Source: Cricetomys ansorgei (lineage: Eukaryota; Chordata; Mammalia; Rodentia; Nesomyidae). From it: 64,000 nucleotides of DNA. The position numbers and the translations under genes were made by a program. The stretch lies in NCBI GenBank assembly GCA_026225945.1, contig JAMJFZ010001074.1, positions 743,001-807,000 of the forward strand. The letters run 5' to 3'. Of this stretch, positions 35,383-47,149 are shown one piece after another (position 1 is the stretch's first letter; each line of letters begins with the position of its first letter). The notes beneath the pieces are model-generated. The model was not told the origin of the DNA, did not search any database, and saw only the letters and a program-made list of their open reading frames with translations.

Positions 35383-35810
35383 TGCTAAATTATTCTTTTG
35401 TTCGCTTAATGAGAGTCCAGAGTTGAATTTTCCAATGCTCTTTATTAATCACAAACCATGTCAAATCTCAGGGAATTCTATACCCGGGCAGCTTGGCAGA
35501 GAGCTCACTCCAAGGCTTCCTCACCCCATGCACTCCTCTTGGTTCTCCTCCTGCTCACTAGCTTCTTCTTCTGTCTCTCTTTGCCCTTGCCCTAGTTCTT
35601 TTTTATTCCAAATCCTCTCTGTCTCCACCCAGACTTCCAATCTACAAATGAATGGAACTTAACCTTCATCTGCCTTAAGGCTAAGGAATGTCCTATTCCT
35701 GTAGAGAGCTGGATAGCCACTCCTTTGTTTACTGGTAGGATATGAGTCCTTCACAGTGCTACAAGGACAGTTTACTGGAACATTATCCATAACTAAAACC
35801 TCCCACAACA
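35383..35810 (-). mobile_element. Solo LTR, ERV2-like (copy A)
   Basis: 428 bp. The minus-strand reading begins TGTTGTGGGAGG and ends TTTAGCA, with AATAAA at 35441-35446 about 60 bp before the end. It is flanked by 6-bp duplications differing at one base (atgtat 35377-35382, atgtac 35811-35816). Six bases is usual for class II ERVs. No internal sequence remains, so it is a recombination-derived solo LTR. It is closely similar to copy B at 49395-49819. Confidence 0.88.
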
Positions 35811-35816
35811 ATGTAC

Positions 35817-36624
35817 CACTTTTCTAATTAGTAAAACTATTATCTTTAAAGGTAGAAGTAATTTTTGTCAGAATCCTTTCTGTGCTAGTCAAGAAGAGAG
35901 TAGAAACAGAAAGGATTTGAGACTCCAGTGGCATGAGAAATTGCTTTTGAAACATTTTGAAATTATACTTTTATTGGCTTTAACAAGATTTATAACCTAC
36001 TCAAAAATGCAATAGAGTGGTCCCCACGAGGCAAATTTATTTGAAATCAACAGAACCAACACGTGAATAGTCGTGACATTCAGCAACGTGTCCCTGTTGA
36101 AAAATAGTTTTTATAATCCGTAATAGTGGATGTTGTACTAACAAGGTCAGCTGCGTGGAGAATAAAACGGAAATATTTCTAAAGTAGAGATTAGACATGA
36201 TTAATGATAAAGATGAAAAGGCATTTTAACGAAATTCCTTTTGTTACGATAATAAAATCACAATCAAATACCAGTGCGAACTTTAAGAATTCTTACGTCA
36301 TTGAGGGACCTTAAGACCCTGGATGGAGACTGACAGTTCTTTTGAGTTTCAATCTGCGTAGTGCAGCCAGGCAGCACTTAGTAGATTATTTCGTGTCTGT
36401 GACCACTGTTTTCCAGATCCTAAAATGTGCCTTGTAATGAGACCTGAGGAGTAAGTGATGTAAACCTTAGGTGTTTATGCACATGCTCCTTGAATTTGAA
36501 AAATAACTGTCATTGTCTGTCTTGTTTGTTTATTTTTACTGATGTGAAAACTGCTTCCTTTGCACTCCTGTTAGTTTTACCTCATAATCCGGGACTTCGG
36601 GACAGCTGTCAGGGTTGGGAGGGT
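35817..36624. other. Unassigned sequence
   Basis: No repeat or exon recognised. A CRE-like 'ttacgtcatt' occurs at 36294-36303. Confidence 0.4.
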
Positions 36625-36705
36625 AGCCTGGTGGTATAGACTTGTCTAGCCAGTGAGATGACTGGGACCCCAGCACCACTACCTCAAAAACAAGGGGGGG
36701 CTATT
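36625..36705 (+). mobile_element. ID-like SINE (diverged)
   Basis: tRNA-derived order 'agggtagcctggtggtatag' then 'gggaccccagcaccac' and an A-rich end. Diverged. Confidence 0.5.
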
Positions 36706-37119
36706 AAGGAGGCAGGAAACAGGCCATGTAAGAATTAGAGAAATTGATGTTTAAAATGCTTCCAAAAACGCGTTCCTTTCCTTTGAAGCTGCCAGACCTT
36801 GTGAGCTTTCTACACAGAGGCACCCCATACCAGCTCTGTGATCTGAAGCACAGAAGGGAAGCAAAGGCAGAGGCTCTGTAACATTCAGACAAAGTCTTTT
36901 ATGCTTCTTGCTCAGTAATCTCTGAATTCTCTGAGGCACTACATTTTAGTCTCTCGCATCTGTAAATGAATGTGCAGAATTTCATTGACCTTGTATCGTT
37001 TATCACATAGGTACTGAGGTAAATGTGTGGCCCCCCACACATGCTGCATCATCCTTCAAAGACCTGTGCAGATCTCAAAATTAGCTTTAAAGATTGCCCG
37101 GAAGTTAAGAGACGAGTTT
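36706..37119. other. Unassigned sequence
   Basis: Short overlapping open frames on the minus strand (62 codons each) show no recognisable domain. Confidence 0.4.
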
Positions 37120-37255
37120 ATTAGGAGGTGTCCTGTAATCCCAGCACTCAGAAAGCTAAGGCTGATGGGTGGTGAGTTTGAAGTTAGCCTGGGATATATA
37201 TCAAATTTGAGGTTAGTGTGAGCTACATAGCAAGACCCTCAAAACACAGAGCAAA
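37120..37255 (+). mobile_element. B1 SINE (diverged)
   Basis: 'cctgtaatcccagcactcag', 'gagtttgaagttagcctggg' and 'gagctacatagcaagaccct' are in B1 order. Confidence 0.8.
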
Positions 37256-38149
37256 ACATAGTTTATTAGGTCACCTAAGATTTTTAGCCAAACCTCACAA
37301 AACAGCTACCCTCAATAAGAACGTCTATATTCATAGTTCTGCCCACCCAACTCCTACAGGAAGACTTCTTTAGAGTAATAAAACATTCTCCAGTATAGAT
37401 CTAGAGAGAAAGTGGGCCACTTCTATCCTTAGCCCTCTACATACCTAGTTGAAAATGAACGAGCATTAAGTCTTCAACTACACAGAGGCTTCTGTGCCTC
37501 TGCAGCACTCCATTAGCTAACAGCATCTCTGAGGTCTTCCCACCTGAGAAGGGGTCAACAAATACTCTTGAGCTACTTACCCAAGTAACTTAGGAAGGAA
37601 GGATTTGCTCAGAGTCTGAGGACGTAGTCCATCTTGTCAGGAAATAATGGTATACATCTGGTCACATTACATCCATAGCCAGGAAGCACTAAAGATGAAT
37701 GCTAATGTTTAGTTCATTTTTATCCTTGTTCGTCCATCCAGTACCCCAGCCAGTGCAATGGCACTACCCACAGTTAAGGTGGAACTTTGCACCTCAATTG
37801 ACCTAAACTAGATAGTCCTTTACAGGTATGCCCAGAGGCTGACCTAATCTAGGTATTCCCTCACAGGTACACCCGGATGTTTCAGTCAATACAAAGCTCT
37901 GTACCTGGTGTTCTGTCTCCCAGATTATATACCCAAGTTTGAAACCCACATGTCCCAGCATAGAGGAACTTCTGAACCCTATTTTTTATAGTTCTTCAAA
38001 TTAAGCTTTTTAATCTGTATACATTATACCCTTCCTTTCTCTTAATCCTGTTTCCTCTCCATATCTTAAAAATATTGTCACACTGATGATGACATAGTCT
38101 TTAAAATTTCATATTTAACAGTAGGAAATACCTTTACATAGGAGGATTT
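37256..38149. other. Unassigned; includes a 41-bp tandem duplication
   Basis: Two diverged copies of a 41-bp unit lie at 37800-37840 and 37841-37881. They may belong to a rodent repeat I cannot name. Otherwise nothing recognised. Confidence 0.4.
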
Positions 38150-38265
38150 GTTTTGTTTGGGGCAGGTTTTCATGTACCCAGGCTGACCTTAAACTTATCA
38201 TGTAGTTAAAAGTGATCCTCTTGCTTCCAGTTCCCAAGTGTTGAGGTTAGAAAAGTCTTGTGTTC
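38150..38265 (-). mobile_element. B1-type SINE, antisense
   Basis: 'ggggcaggttttcatgtacc', 'caggctgaccttaaacttat' and 'ccaagtgttgaggttag', in antisense order. Confidence 0.65.
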
Positions 38266-38575
38266 ATAAGTTTCATCTCCTGACTTTTCCTTTGACATAA
38301 TGGTCGTTATTTCCCTGAGTGCTCAAGGTATTTCTGTATACAATTCTCTTACACGTTAAGGTATCGTTCACCAGTAGGTTGTTTGTATGTTTTCCAGAGA
38401 CCCTGCCCTTTAATTACAGGTTCAGTTAGTTTGTCCAGTGTACTGCAATGCTATCTGTGAGACTTCGTAGCTATTCTTGCGATTCTTCTCTTGGAATTCA
38501 GACAGGCAATCTATCAACCCTCTGGAGAGTTTACCCTAATAGGCTGTACAAGTTGGCTAGCATTTGCTGTTTTAT

Positions 38576-38576
<1 letters not shown>

Positions 38577-38650
<74 letters not shown>
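38577..38650. repeat. (AT)n-(AC)n compound microsatellite
   Basis: About 18-19 AT units followed directly by about 18 AC units with no interruptions; likely hypervariable. Confidence 0.96.
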
Positions 38651-39587
38651 CTAGATCTATTAAGTTATGTGACTCCTCTCTTTCTGGTGTATTAAATAGG
38701 TTGTGAGTGTCTCTTACTATTTAGTCATAGGAACTATATACCTTTAGCCTATAAAGCAATTTGTGATTTTCAGATATTTTCAAATGGAAACGTATCTATA
38801 AAACTGCTAAGAATCTATTAATTTTATAAAGTGTGTAATTTAAAAGTAAAAATTACGTTTCTTCAGTAAAGATGGAGAGAAAACAATTTCTTTATTCTGC
38901 TAAGTCCTTTGCACCCTTTTCCACCTGTTACGGCACACCTTCCCTGGTTTTCTACTTCACCTCCTTTGCTTTACATAAAGACGTGCTTACCAGTTGATGT
39001 TCCCTGCATCGTGCCTCTCAAATTCTTTTCATGAAACGTAGTAGGAGTTTTAGCAAGCCTTTGTATCCTTAACCATTAGATATGAAGAAATAGTTTTAGA
39101 TATGCTTGGGCTTTGAAGAAAGCGGTGTTACAAATCATGATTGTTTTCTGTGATTCGTGGAGTTCTTTTGCTGAGGGAGCTTGCAGCCCCACACAGCCTA
39201 GGTCACGAGACATTCCCGGCACACCTGGAAGTCTTGCTCTATTGCGCAGTGCTCAGTAGAGGGGCGGAGGTTCACGTGCCTTGTGTGTTCCTTCAACAGC
39301 ACGTAGATCAAGGGGTTTGGTATGAGAAACTTGGCCCTACCCTAAATTAGTTTTTGTGTAAGTACCAAGAAATATGCTTTAGTGAAGTAGCTCTTGGTCA
39401 GTCTCTTGAAGGCCATACCTCCCTGTTCTTCATATGAAGCTTTCATCCTGGAGTGGCCCTCTTGATTCAGTCATCCCGGTGACACCACCGACAGTTAAAC
39501 GTCTTATATGACTAACTTATCAGATGATTCTAAAAGAAAATTAAAACAATATTGTAATCAGCTTCTAATACCTTGTATTTAGCCGGT
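38651..39587. other. Unassigned sequence
   Basis: No feature recognised; a 69-codon open frame at 39141-39350 (plus) has no known relatives that I can see. Confidence 0.4.
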
Positions 39588-39700
39588 GGCTACCATGTAC
39601 CAGGCATTATGCTAAGTATTTTATGTCTGTTTTCCTAAGTGGATAGGCATTCTATCATTACCTCATATTTAATTCTGTTTATTTTACAGCTGCCTGGGCA
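39588..39700 (-). mobile_element. MIR element, antisense, left part
   Basis: 'taccatgtaccaggcattat', 'gctaagtattttatgtctg', 'tttattttacag', in antisense MIR order. Possibly the same element as the piece at 40436-40550. Confidence 0.6.
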
Positions 39701-39739
39701 ATCCTTTTCTCCTTCTCCTCTTAGCTATCTCACTCTGAG

Positions 39740-40435
39740 TAGACGCTGTCTACCTTCTGTCTCTATGGATTAAATTGCACTCTCTAGAGCTCTGTGCGAG
39801 TAGAATCACACCAAATATCCTTCCCATAGTTTCTTTCACTCATCATAATTGTTAGGATCCAGTCACACTATTGCATGAGAGGACCAGCGCCCCCTAGTGG
39901 GGGTGGCACTGACCTCGCCTCTCTGCTTACTGTCAAGTACTCTGTTTCCTAGAAGCCCCTTGCTTCCTCCGGAGATATGACAGCTAATCCAGTATTCAGA
40001 TTCTAAATCAGAACGATTCCCTAGGCACCGCCTACTTGATGCATAAGGCAGCACACGGCCAGTTTTCAAGGCTGCGCCATGTTTTTCAATTGGACAGCCC
40101 TGACGTCAGTATGTAACCTGTGGAAAATAAAACTGCCTTGTATGACCATACACGTGTCTCTAAGTGTCTAATTGGGCTATTAATGTGACCCTAGCATTGC
40201 TCATTTCAACTTTTTCCATTGTATGGATTTGCCATGACTTTTTCATCTGTTAATCTGCTGGTGGGCAGTTAGTGACTTTGAGTTTGGAATTATTATAGAT
40301 AATACTGTTGTGATCATTCATGTATGCGTCTTTGTATTTCATTGCCTTCCATGATGCTAGAAGTGGACCGGCAGATCACATGGTAGATGTATGCTTAGCC
40401 TTTCGAGAAACCACCAAGTGGTTGTACAAAGTAAC
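39740..40435 (-). mobile_element. Ancient L1 fragment, antisense, split by an LTR
   Basis: Left of the LTR: 'gagtagaatcaca' and 'agtttctttcactcatcata'. Right of it: 'ttccattgtatggatttgcc', 'atctgttaatctgctggtgg', 'tagatgtatgcttagccttt'. This is the familiar antisense order of old mammalian L1. The sequence resumes after the LTR at 40197. Confidence 0.75.
39850..40196 (+). mobile_element. Solo LTR nested in the ancient L1
   Basis: 347 bp, from TGTTAGGATCC to CCCTAGCA, with AATAAA about 70 bp before the end ('ggaaaataaaactgcc'). It interrupts antisense L1 sequence. The ERV class is uncertain because no clear target-site duplication was found. Confidence 0.7.
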
Positions 40436-40550
40436 AGTGTGATCATCCCGTTTATAAGGGAAGAAACAAAACAGAAAATTGTCATTTGCCTAAGGGCCAG
40501 CTAAATTTGAGCATAAATCTGCCTGTTTCCAAACCTTTGACTTTAACCAC
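40436..40550 (-). mobile_element. MIR element, antisense, right part
   Basis: 'aagggaagaaacaaaacaga', 'tcatttgcctaaggg', 'gcataaatctgcctgtttcc', 'gactttaaccac', then continued after the inserted LTR at 40893-40910 ('accactctgctctttgg'). Confidence 0.7.
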
Positions 40551-40892
40551 TGCGGTGCTTTGAATGAAAATGGCTCCTATAGGCTAGTAGGGAGTGGCAT
40601 TATTAGGAGGCGTGGCCTTGTTGAGGAAGTGTGTCACTGGGAGAGTGCTTTGCAGTTTCAGATGCTCAAGCCAAGCCTGTGTGACACTCTCTTGCTGCCG
40701 CTTGCTGATCCAGATGTTGAACTCTCAGCTCCTCTCTAGCACCGTGTCTGCCTGCGTGCCACCATGCTTCCTGCCATGCTGATGATGGACTAAATCTCTG
40801 AACTGTAAGTCAGCCCAAGTAAATGTTTTCTTATATAAAGAGTTGCCGTGGTCATAGTGTCTCTTCACAGCAATAAAACCCTAACTAAGACA
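40551..40892 (+). mobile_element. MT-like MaLR solo LTR with 5-bp duplication
   Basis: 342 bp, TGCGGTGC to ACTAAGACA, flanked by perfect ACCAC duplications (40546-40550, 40893-40897). Typical rodent LTR wording includes 'ggaggcgtggccttgttgag', 'gtctgcctgcgtgccaccat' and 'gtcatagtgtctcttcacag'. It is inserted within MIR sequence. Confidence 0.9.
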
Positions 40893-40915
40893 ACCACTCT
40901 GCTCTTTGGCAACTC

Positions 40916-41974
40916 AGTAAGAAATAAATCAGGCATTGCTAAAAGTCTGGGTAACTGAGTTTGGATGACCTGCCTCTGTCATAACCAACTGCCTGACAAA
41001 AATACTATCCCTGTGAGGGCCTGTTTATTTGTTTGAGAACACAGTAGATTACCAGGCCTTCATGTCTTTTACTTCTGTGATGCTCTTTATGTAAATAATT
41101 ACTGTCCATGCCGTAACATGGTCACCAATGGCATGAAGTTATGGTAACAAATGTTAGAATAAACTTAAAGGAAAATTTAAATAAAAGGAGAATGGTTTGA
41201 TATTGTCGGTAACAATCCTTCCCGACAGAAAAGACATATTTCTTCTATTACTTTGTAGCCCAAACTAAAAAAAGAAAAAAGAAAAAAAAAAACCAAGAAA
41301 GAAAGAAAGAACTTAAAATGGAGTTGCTCAGTAAGTGAAGTAGCCCCCACATCCGGGTATGATGACAATTATGCCCATCAACAGATTTTATTCGTTGTAT
41401 TGAGTGATGGGTATGCATATTCATTACCAGGCTTAACGCAGAAAAACAAAATCTTTGACCAAAACAGAACATTTGTTCTCTGTAGTCGGAGAGATTTAGT
41501 GGAGAAAATCAACACCATGTCAAGATCTAAATTTGGCTGTTAGATTTTATTTCACTCCCATGAGTTTTGGGTTCCCTGGCATCGCCTGTTCCGTAACAAT
41601 CCAGCCTTTCACTGGCTTCCATTTATAATGGAAACTGTCTGTGCTAGCCACCTTTCCAGTTCTGCCCAGTCCTGCCCCCACTTCTCTCCTCCTCCACCTT
41701 TTCTTCCCTGCTCCCCACACCCGAAAGCTGGAATCCTCAATCTCTGAGCAGGAACACACAGGCAACCCAAAGGTGTAGGTGGGAATTCCTCTGTGCTCCA
41801 GCTTTGAGGCCTCAGCTCTCTCAGCTCTCTCTCATGACAGTCTTCAGCTACACTTCATGCCATATTAGACCAGCTCTAACTGGGTTCTTCTGATTCCCTT
41901 GTCTTTTTGTTCTTCCTTTCTTTCTGTCTTTTTGTTTTTTTTTTTTTAATTTCCTCAGAGTCTTTGTTGTTTGC
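40916..41974. other. Unassigned sequence with an A/GAAA tract
   Basis: An A-rich (AAAG)n stretch lies at 41268-41310. No exon or other repeat recognised. Confidence 0.4.
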
Positions 41975-42082
41975 CATTTTAACACAGGGTCTCTCGCCTG
42001 GAACTCACTGTGTGAGCCTGTGGCATTCCTCCCACCTGTCTCCTGAGGGCTAGGGTTACAGGTGGGGACCACTGTAGCCCTT
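41975..42082 (-). mobile_element. B1/PB1-type SINE, antisense
   Basis: 'acagggtctctcgcctggaa', 'ctcactgtgtgagcctgtgg', 'gctagggttacaggtgggga', in antisense order; a T-rich stretch lies to the left. Confidence 0.65.
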
Positions 42083-44500
42083 TTGCTTCTGTTTTCTTTC
42101 TTTTGCTTCAACCCCAGGTGAAATTAGGGTTCTCCTTTTACAGCTTGTCTTTGGGTAACTTGCCGTAACCTCTCTGTTTTCTTAACCTTGCCTGGTCATT
42201 TCATTAAAGTCTCTTCTTTCAAACTACATAGGATGAGTTTTGTTCATTCGTTTTGGTTTTGTTTTCCTGTAAATTCCATAAATTCACCATTTCTTACTTA
42301 AAGCCTATCGAATTGGAGCTCAAAAACCCCATTTGGATAAACTGGGACATCACCAGTGACTACATCTTTAGCATTTTGTGCTGTACTCAGAATTATACTA
42401 AGAGAAAGAGAGGTACAAGTCACGTTCATCATGTTCTAGCCCTCGAGGAGCTTGTGATCAACACACTAAACGTTAACATGCAATGTGAAGCTTTAGATGC
42501 TAAGTTAGATAAGGCAAGTCAAGGCGTAAGCCAGGTGACATGAGATAAAACTGTCTTAGGAAAAGCTTACTCTCAAGATATGACACACTTCTTGTCATTT
42601 TAAAAGAGCTTCTTGAATCATAAATTTTTTTATTTGACTTGTTAAATAGACCATTCTGAACTAGAAATCATTGGTAAAGTTTCCACCAGAGATGGTGTGG
42701 TTATTCCAGAAATACCCTGACCCTGTGAAATGTGTACAAGCATCATGGGGGCCAAGAAGTCATTCTTATGTATGAAAAGGGAAATTGTTCACTAAAACCA
42801 TCAGAGGGAGGTATTTCTGTCTGGAACTATCCACCATTCCCATGCACTGCTAGAGTAAGAAACCAATCAGCTGCTGCTGACCCTTACTGACGGTGGTATT
42901 CTATAGACCCAGAGTATGTAGTAAATAAAACCCAACTTCACTCATGTCTACATTGCCCCACTTGGTTCAGAGACAAAGCTCCAGGGATGGGAGCTTGGAC
43001 AAAACATATACTATACTTATGCCTACTATGATTATTTCGTTTATTTCAACTCAATACAGTTACTGTACTAAAAGCTTGATTCTCAAGCATACTCATTTGA
43101 TGATTCAACTACAGTTTGAAAAGGAAAGACAGCAGAATGTGAGAGTGTTGACTTCTCTCTGCAGACACACATACAGCAGTAGGAATGTCATATCCGGGAA
43201 GGCTTTTGTGCTACTTGAGGGCCTGTTCTTTATACTTGATTAGAATTCAGATGTGCAAGAGAGAAGGACTGGAGGGGGGGTAGCAACACTATAAAAGAAA
43301 GCTGGGGAGTGGGAAGGAGCTAGCGATTCCACAGGTTAAGGGAGACACAGTTTGATTTGTCAAGAACACTTTGACCTATACCGAGTATTATTGGGCAGAT
43401 GGGGTGAGGGAGATCACCCTCCTGTGACACTGTTGGTAGATGAGAACAGAGCACCAGAGTTTCAAGATTTGTTTTAAGTATTAATGTAGCCACTCAGCAG
43501 AATCATAGTTGATTAAAAATTGACATCAGTGCTTCGGTAGGACAGGATCCTGTGAGATTTCAGAACTGATTTCTGAGGCCCCTTCATAATAGATGTGTGA
43601 AACAGGAAGTTCAGAAGTGCGTTCTCGCTTAAATCAAGGATGGGGTTAGATCTGTTAATGAGTCAACTTAAGGATACAGCTGTGGCAACAATCATTATGA
43701 CAAAACTCGCTATGCTTTCTTTCCCAAGGGGGAGGCAAAAAAACAATGATTTCCTCTCCCAAACAGGAGCCTACTTCCTCTTAGGACTGTGGGAAATAAG
43801 GAAGAACATGCCAACCTTTGTAGGCACTGCGTAAGGGGACGTTCCTTGGGATAAGACTTGGGATAACGCTGCGTGGGGATAGGAATGTCTAAGCTGTAAG
43901 GTCCCTTGACCAATGCTGCATTCTGCCATCTTTCCACCATTCCTCTCTCTTCTTCCAATTCCAAATGAGGAAAAGCAGGATCGAACCTTACCAGCCATTA
44001 ACGGCTGCTGCATAAATGTATTTTCAATGCTTCGTTCAGGAGAGCGACAATTACTGGAGCACTTTGCTAATAAACGCCTGGTGAGAATAACCTCTAGATA
44101 TCAGAGAATTAAATAAAAACGCCTGAGAACCAGATAGCAAATTAGCAACCTCGGTTGTTGAAGTGACACACGAGTGCTTTTCACACTAAGGCACCGGTGT
44201 GATATAGCACTCCTTCTGGACCAGTGGGCTTGACTCCTGAGTTAGCAGAACAAAGATCTACTCACTAAATAGATGCTCCAAGCAGTATAGATTTCCAACC
44301 ATTTCTCTCCCTATAAAACTATCCTATATGCATCACGCCAATGTGAGAAATAGATGAGATAATTATGAGAAGGTGCTTTGTAAACTGAAAAGCTGTATAC
44401 TGCTCCAGGAAATATTACTTTCATTCAGTGAATCTTCAAAGAATGTGTTGGAGGGTCGTTTGTAGGACACTATTCTTAAATTATATATCAATGCCCTTAT
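42083..44500. other. Mostly unassigned; possible L2 relic
   Basis: At 42370-42545 a faint L2-like order is visible ('tcgaggagcttgtgatcaac', then 'gataaggcaagtcaagg'). The open frames are short and unrecognised. Confidence 0.35.
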
Positions 44501-44655
44501 CTAGCCAGGTGGGGTGCCACACACCTCTAATCCCAGCCCTTGGGAGGCAGAGGGATCTCTGTGAGTTCGAGGCCAGCCTGGTTCTCAGAGTGAGTTCCAG
44601 GAAAGCCAGAGTTACAACGGAGAAACCTTGTCTCAAAAAAAGAACAAAACAAAAC
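44501..44655 (+). mobile_element. B1 SINE
   Basis: 'ctagccaggtggggtgccac', 'gagttcgaggccagcctggt', 'gccagagttacaacggagaa', A-rich tail. Carries the gttacaa-type 3' motif. Confidence 0.94.
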
Positions 44656-44794
44656 TTATCCTTAAGAACTCAAAGTACTGGTGATATTTTTGAAATGTTA
44701 TTTATTGCAAAATTTGTTGGCTCCCATAGTGAGCTGATGTGCTAACAACAATGAGATACAGTAAAATAGTATCATTCCATTACTTCTTTAAAAT

Positions 44795-44831
<37 letters not shown>
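44795..44831. repeat. (TA)n(CA)n microsatellite
   Basis: Eight to nine TA units followed by about eight CA units, next to an antisense SINE. Confidence 0.9.
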
Positions 44832-44970
44832 CCATGTGCGGGAGCATCACAGAGGGCAATTTTGTGGAGTCAATTCCCTCTTTCCCCCTTTCCATGGGTT
44901 CCAGGAATTGAACTCAGTCTTCAGGTTTGAGCACCAAGCACCATAATCTGCTGAGCCATCTAAATCCTTT
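44832..44970 (-). mobile_element. B4-type SINE fragment, antisense
   Basis: 'ccatgggttccaggaattga', 'actcagtcttcaggtttgag' and 'gctgagccatctaaatcc', in antisense order. Confidence 0.7.
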
Positions 44971-45567
44971 TTATAACTCTTTTTATAATGAGCTTACACT
45001 ACATTGAAAAACATAACAATCAACATTTTTATAAGTGAATAAAACACTTCAAACAAATTGCATTAAGGAGCAGGTTAATTGACTTTGAAAAAAAAATAGG
45101 AAAGAAATATTGAAGGTTTGAGTTGTTTCAAGCAAATGAAGTATTTTAGTTCGGTTTGCTAAAGTTGTTTTGGAATTGTAGGGCTTGAAAAAAAAAGACT
45201 CAGAATATTGATCTCGGTGCTCTGAAGCACCAGGCAATAAGTTCAAAATACAGTCAGAGTCTCTGTGGGGCTAAAACAACTCTTCCTCCGAACATAAGCT
45301 GAAACAAAGAGGAGTTTTGTACCCTTGTAAGATTTTTAATTTTTGTTTGTGACCGATAAATCAAAAGTCCACATGTTTGTTGAATGCACGCTAAGCCCCA
45401 GGGAAAAATCAATGGAAATGGCTTGAACAGAGTTGAACAAGGTCAACTCGACTCACACAAGAGGAAGTTCTGGTAATGACCTGAGTTACATTGGTATTTA
45501 CTGTTAAGAGCAATGCACAAAAGGTGCAGACTGTTTGCACAAGAGGTGTTAAAAGATTCAGTCATGG
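44971..45567. other. Unassigned sequence
   Basis: No feature recognised. Confidence 0.4.
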
Positions 45568-45740
45568 GCTGGAGACATGATTCAGCCATTCAAAGCACTG
45601 ATTGCATTTCCAGAGGTCCTGAGTTCAATTTCCAGCAACCACATGGTGGCTCATAACTGTCTATAAAGGGATCCGATGCCCTCTTCTGGCATGCAGGTGT
45701 TCATGTAGATAAAGCGTTCATATACATAGAAAAAAGATTC
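45568..45740 (+). mobile_element. B2-type SINE
   Basis: 'gggctggagacatgattcag', 'tttccagaggtcctgagttc', 'catggtggctcataactgtc' and 'gatgccctcttctggcatgc'. Confidence 0.93.
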
Positions 45741-45814
45741 AGCCTCAAAGAGAGAGGTTATGTCTCTTTTATTTATTTTCCTTCATCCAGTCTCATACTT
45801 GTTAAAATACTTGA

Positions 45815-45945
45815 TATTTATATATGTATATACAGAGAGAGAAAACTAGGAAGTTATTATTGTTATATATATAGTTATACATTATAACTATATATAAAAC
45901 TATATGTTATATATAGAGTTATACATAATATATAGTCACAGTAAA
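45815..45945. repeat. TA-rich inverted-repeat region
   Basis: AT-rich tract containing a perfect 14-bp inverted repeat with a 3-base spacer (arms 45866-45879 and 45883-45896), able in principle to extrude a cruciform. Confidence 0.85.
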
Positions 45946-46014
45946 ACAAACTTTCTACCAGATTTAAAATAACAAACAGGAAAACAAACAAACAAACAAA
46001 AAAAAGACTAAAGT

Positions 46015-46225
46015 GGACTGGAGAGACGGCGAGGTGGTTAAGAGTACTGGCTGTTCTTCCAGAGGCCCCCGATTGATCCCCAGCACCCACAAGGTCTCAC
46101 AACCATCTGTAACCCCAATTCTAGGGCATCTCATGACCTCTTCGGCCCTCTGTGAACACCAGACACACACATGGTTCACAGAGATACATGCAGATAAAAC
46201 ATCCATACACATAAAATAAATTTTA
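46015..46225 (+). mobile_element. B3 SINE
   Basis: 'gactggagagacggcgaggt', 'gtactggctgttcttccaga', 'accatctgtaaccccaattc', 'aaaacatccatacacataaa'. Confidence 0.92.
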
Positions 46226-46237
46226 AAAAAATTAAAG

Positions 46238-46385
46238 TAACCAAGCCAGGCACAGTGTCACATGACTGTAGTCCCAGCACTCTAGACGTAGAGATGGAAC
46301 AGCCAGGTAAGCTCAGAAGCTCGAGACCCATCTGGGCAATGAAGTGAGACTCCATCTCAAACACACAAACAAACAAAAACCACGA
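46238..46385 (+). mobile_element. B1 SINE (diverged)
   Basis: 'aagccaggcacagtgtcaca', 'gtagtcccagcactctagac', 'gaagtgagactccatctcaa', then a CAAA-rich tail. It directly follows a B3. Confidence 0.82.
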
Positions 46386-47029
46386 TATACAAAAAAAAGT
46401 ACACAATGATGTACACAGGACGAACACAGAAGTACAGTTGTTTTTTTATTTTTTTACCACCTCAAAGGAAGCATATGAGAGAAAAATCCCCTACTGTATT
46501 TGCAGAACAGCTTGGTTCCCTATTAATTCAAGAAAGGCTGTTGGCATCCTGTACCCTTGCAGTGGCTTCAGCTTGCCCAGTGGGCTCCACACTCCCATGA
46601 TAGATGACAGTCACAATAGAAAGAGCCGTTGGGAATTTGACAGTGAGATTCTGTACGTCTACTGCGTCCCTCGTGGCATTATCTCATGGGAATACAGGGT
46701 GAATACAGATGGTCTAAATGATATCCCTTACGGAGACAATACAGATTGAGATTTTTTTTAAAAAAGCTCATAATCTCTGTTAAATATTTACAAAAGGTTC
46801 CTAGTAGGTACCTAGAGACTCTTTGGTCCAGAGTCTGTTGTGTTTATAATAGATTGTGAACACCAATATGTTCAGAATTTAAGTATAGTAAAGAAGGACA
46901 ATTTCCAAACCTCGACTTTAGTGAAATGAGCTCTTATTTTCATTTATTGTACAAAACAGTGAGTTTAAGTATGACTAATATCTTTGTGTATCTGTACCAT
47001 CAGAGTTTGCTCATAGTCACCCCATTACC
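46386..47029. other. Unassigned sequence
   Basis: A 103-codon open frame (46438-46749, plus) is not recognised and lacks supporting context. Confidence 0.4.
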
Positions 47030-47148
47030 AGCCCTTGCTCCTAGTGCTTTGCTTCCCCCAAATACTAAAAGTCTTGGTCCTGCGCCCTTCACCTCCCCAG
47101 TGCCGGGATGGCGGGTGTGCACCACCACACCTGGCTCTCAGTAGCATT
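47030..47148 (-). mobile_element. B1-type SINE, antisense, partial
   Basis: Only the antisense 5' half is clear: 'cccagtgccgggatggcggg' followed by 'tgtgcaccaccacacctggc'. Confidence 0.6.
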
Positions 47149-47149
47149 T

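Noticed and set aside
46438..46749. 103-codon plus-strand open frame as a possible retropseudogene
   Set aside because: No recognisable protein, no poly(A) tail or flanking duplication of its own.
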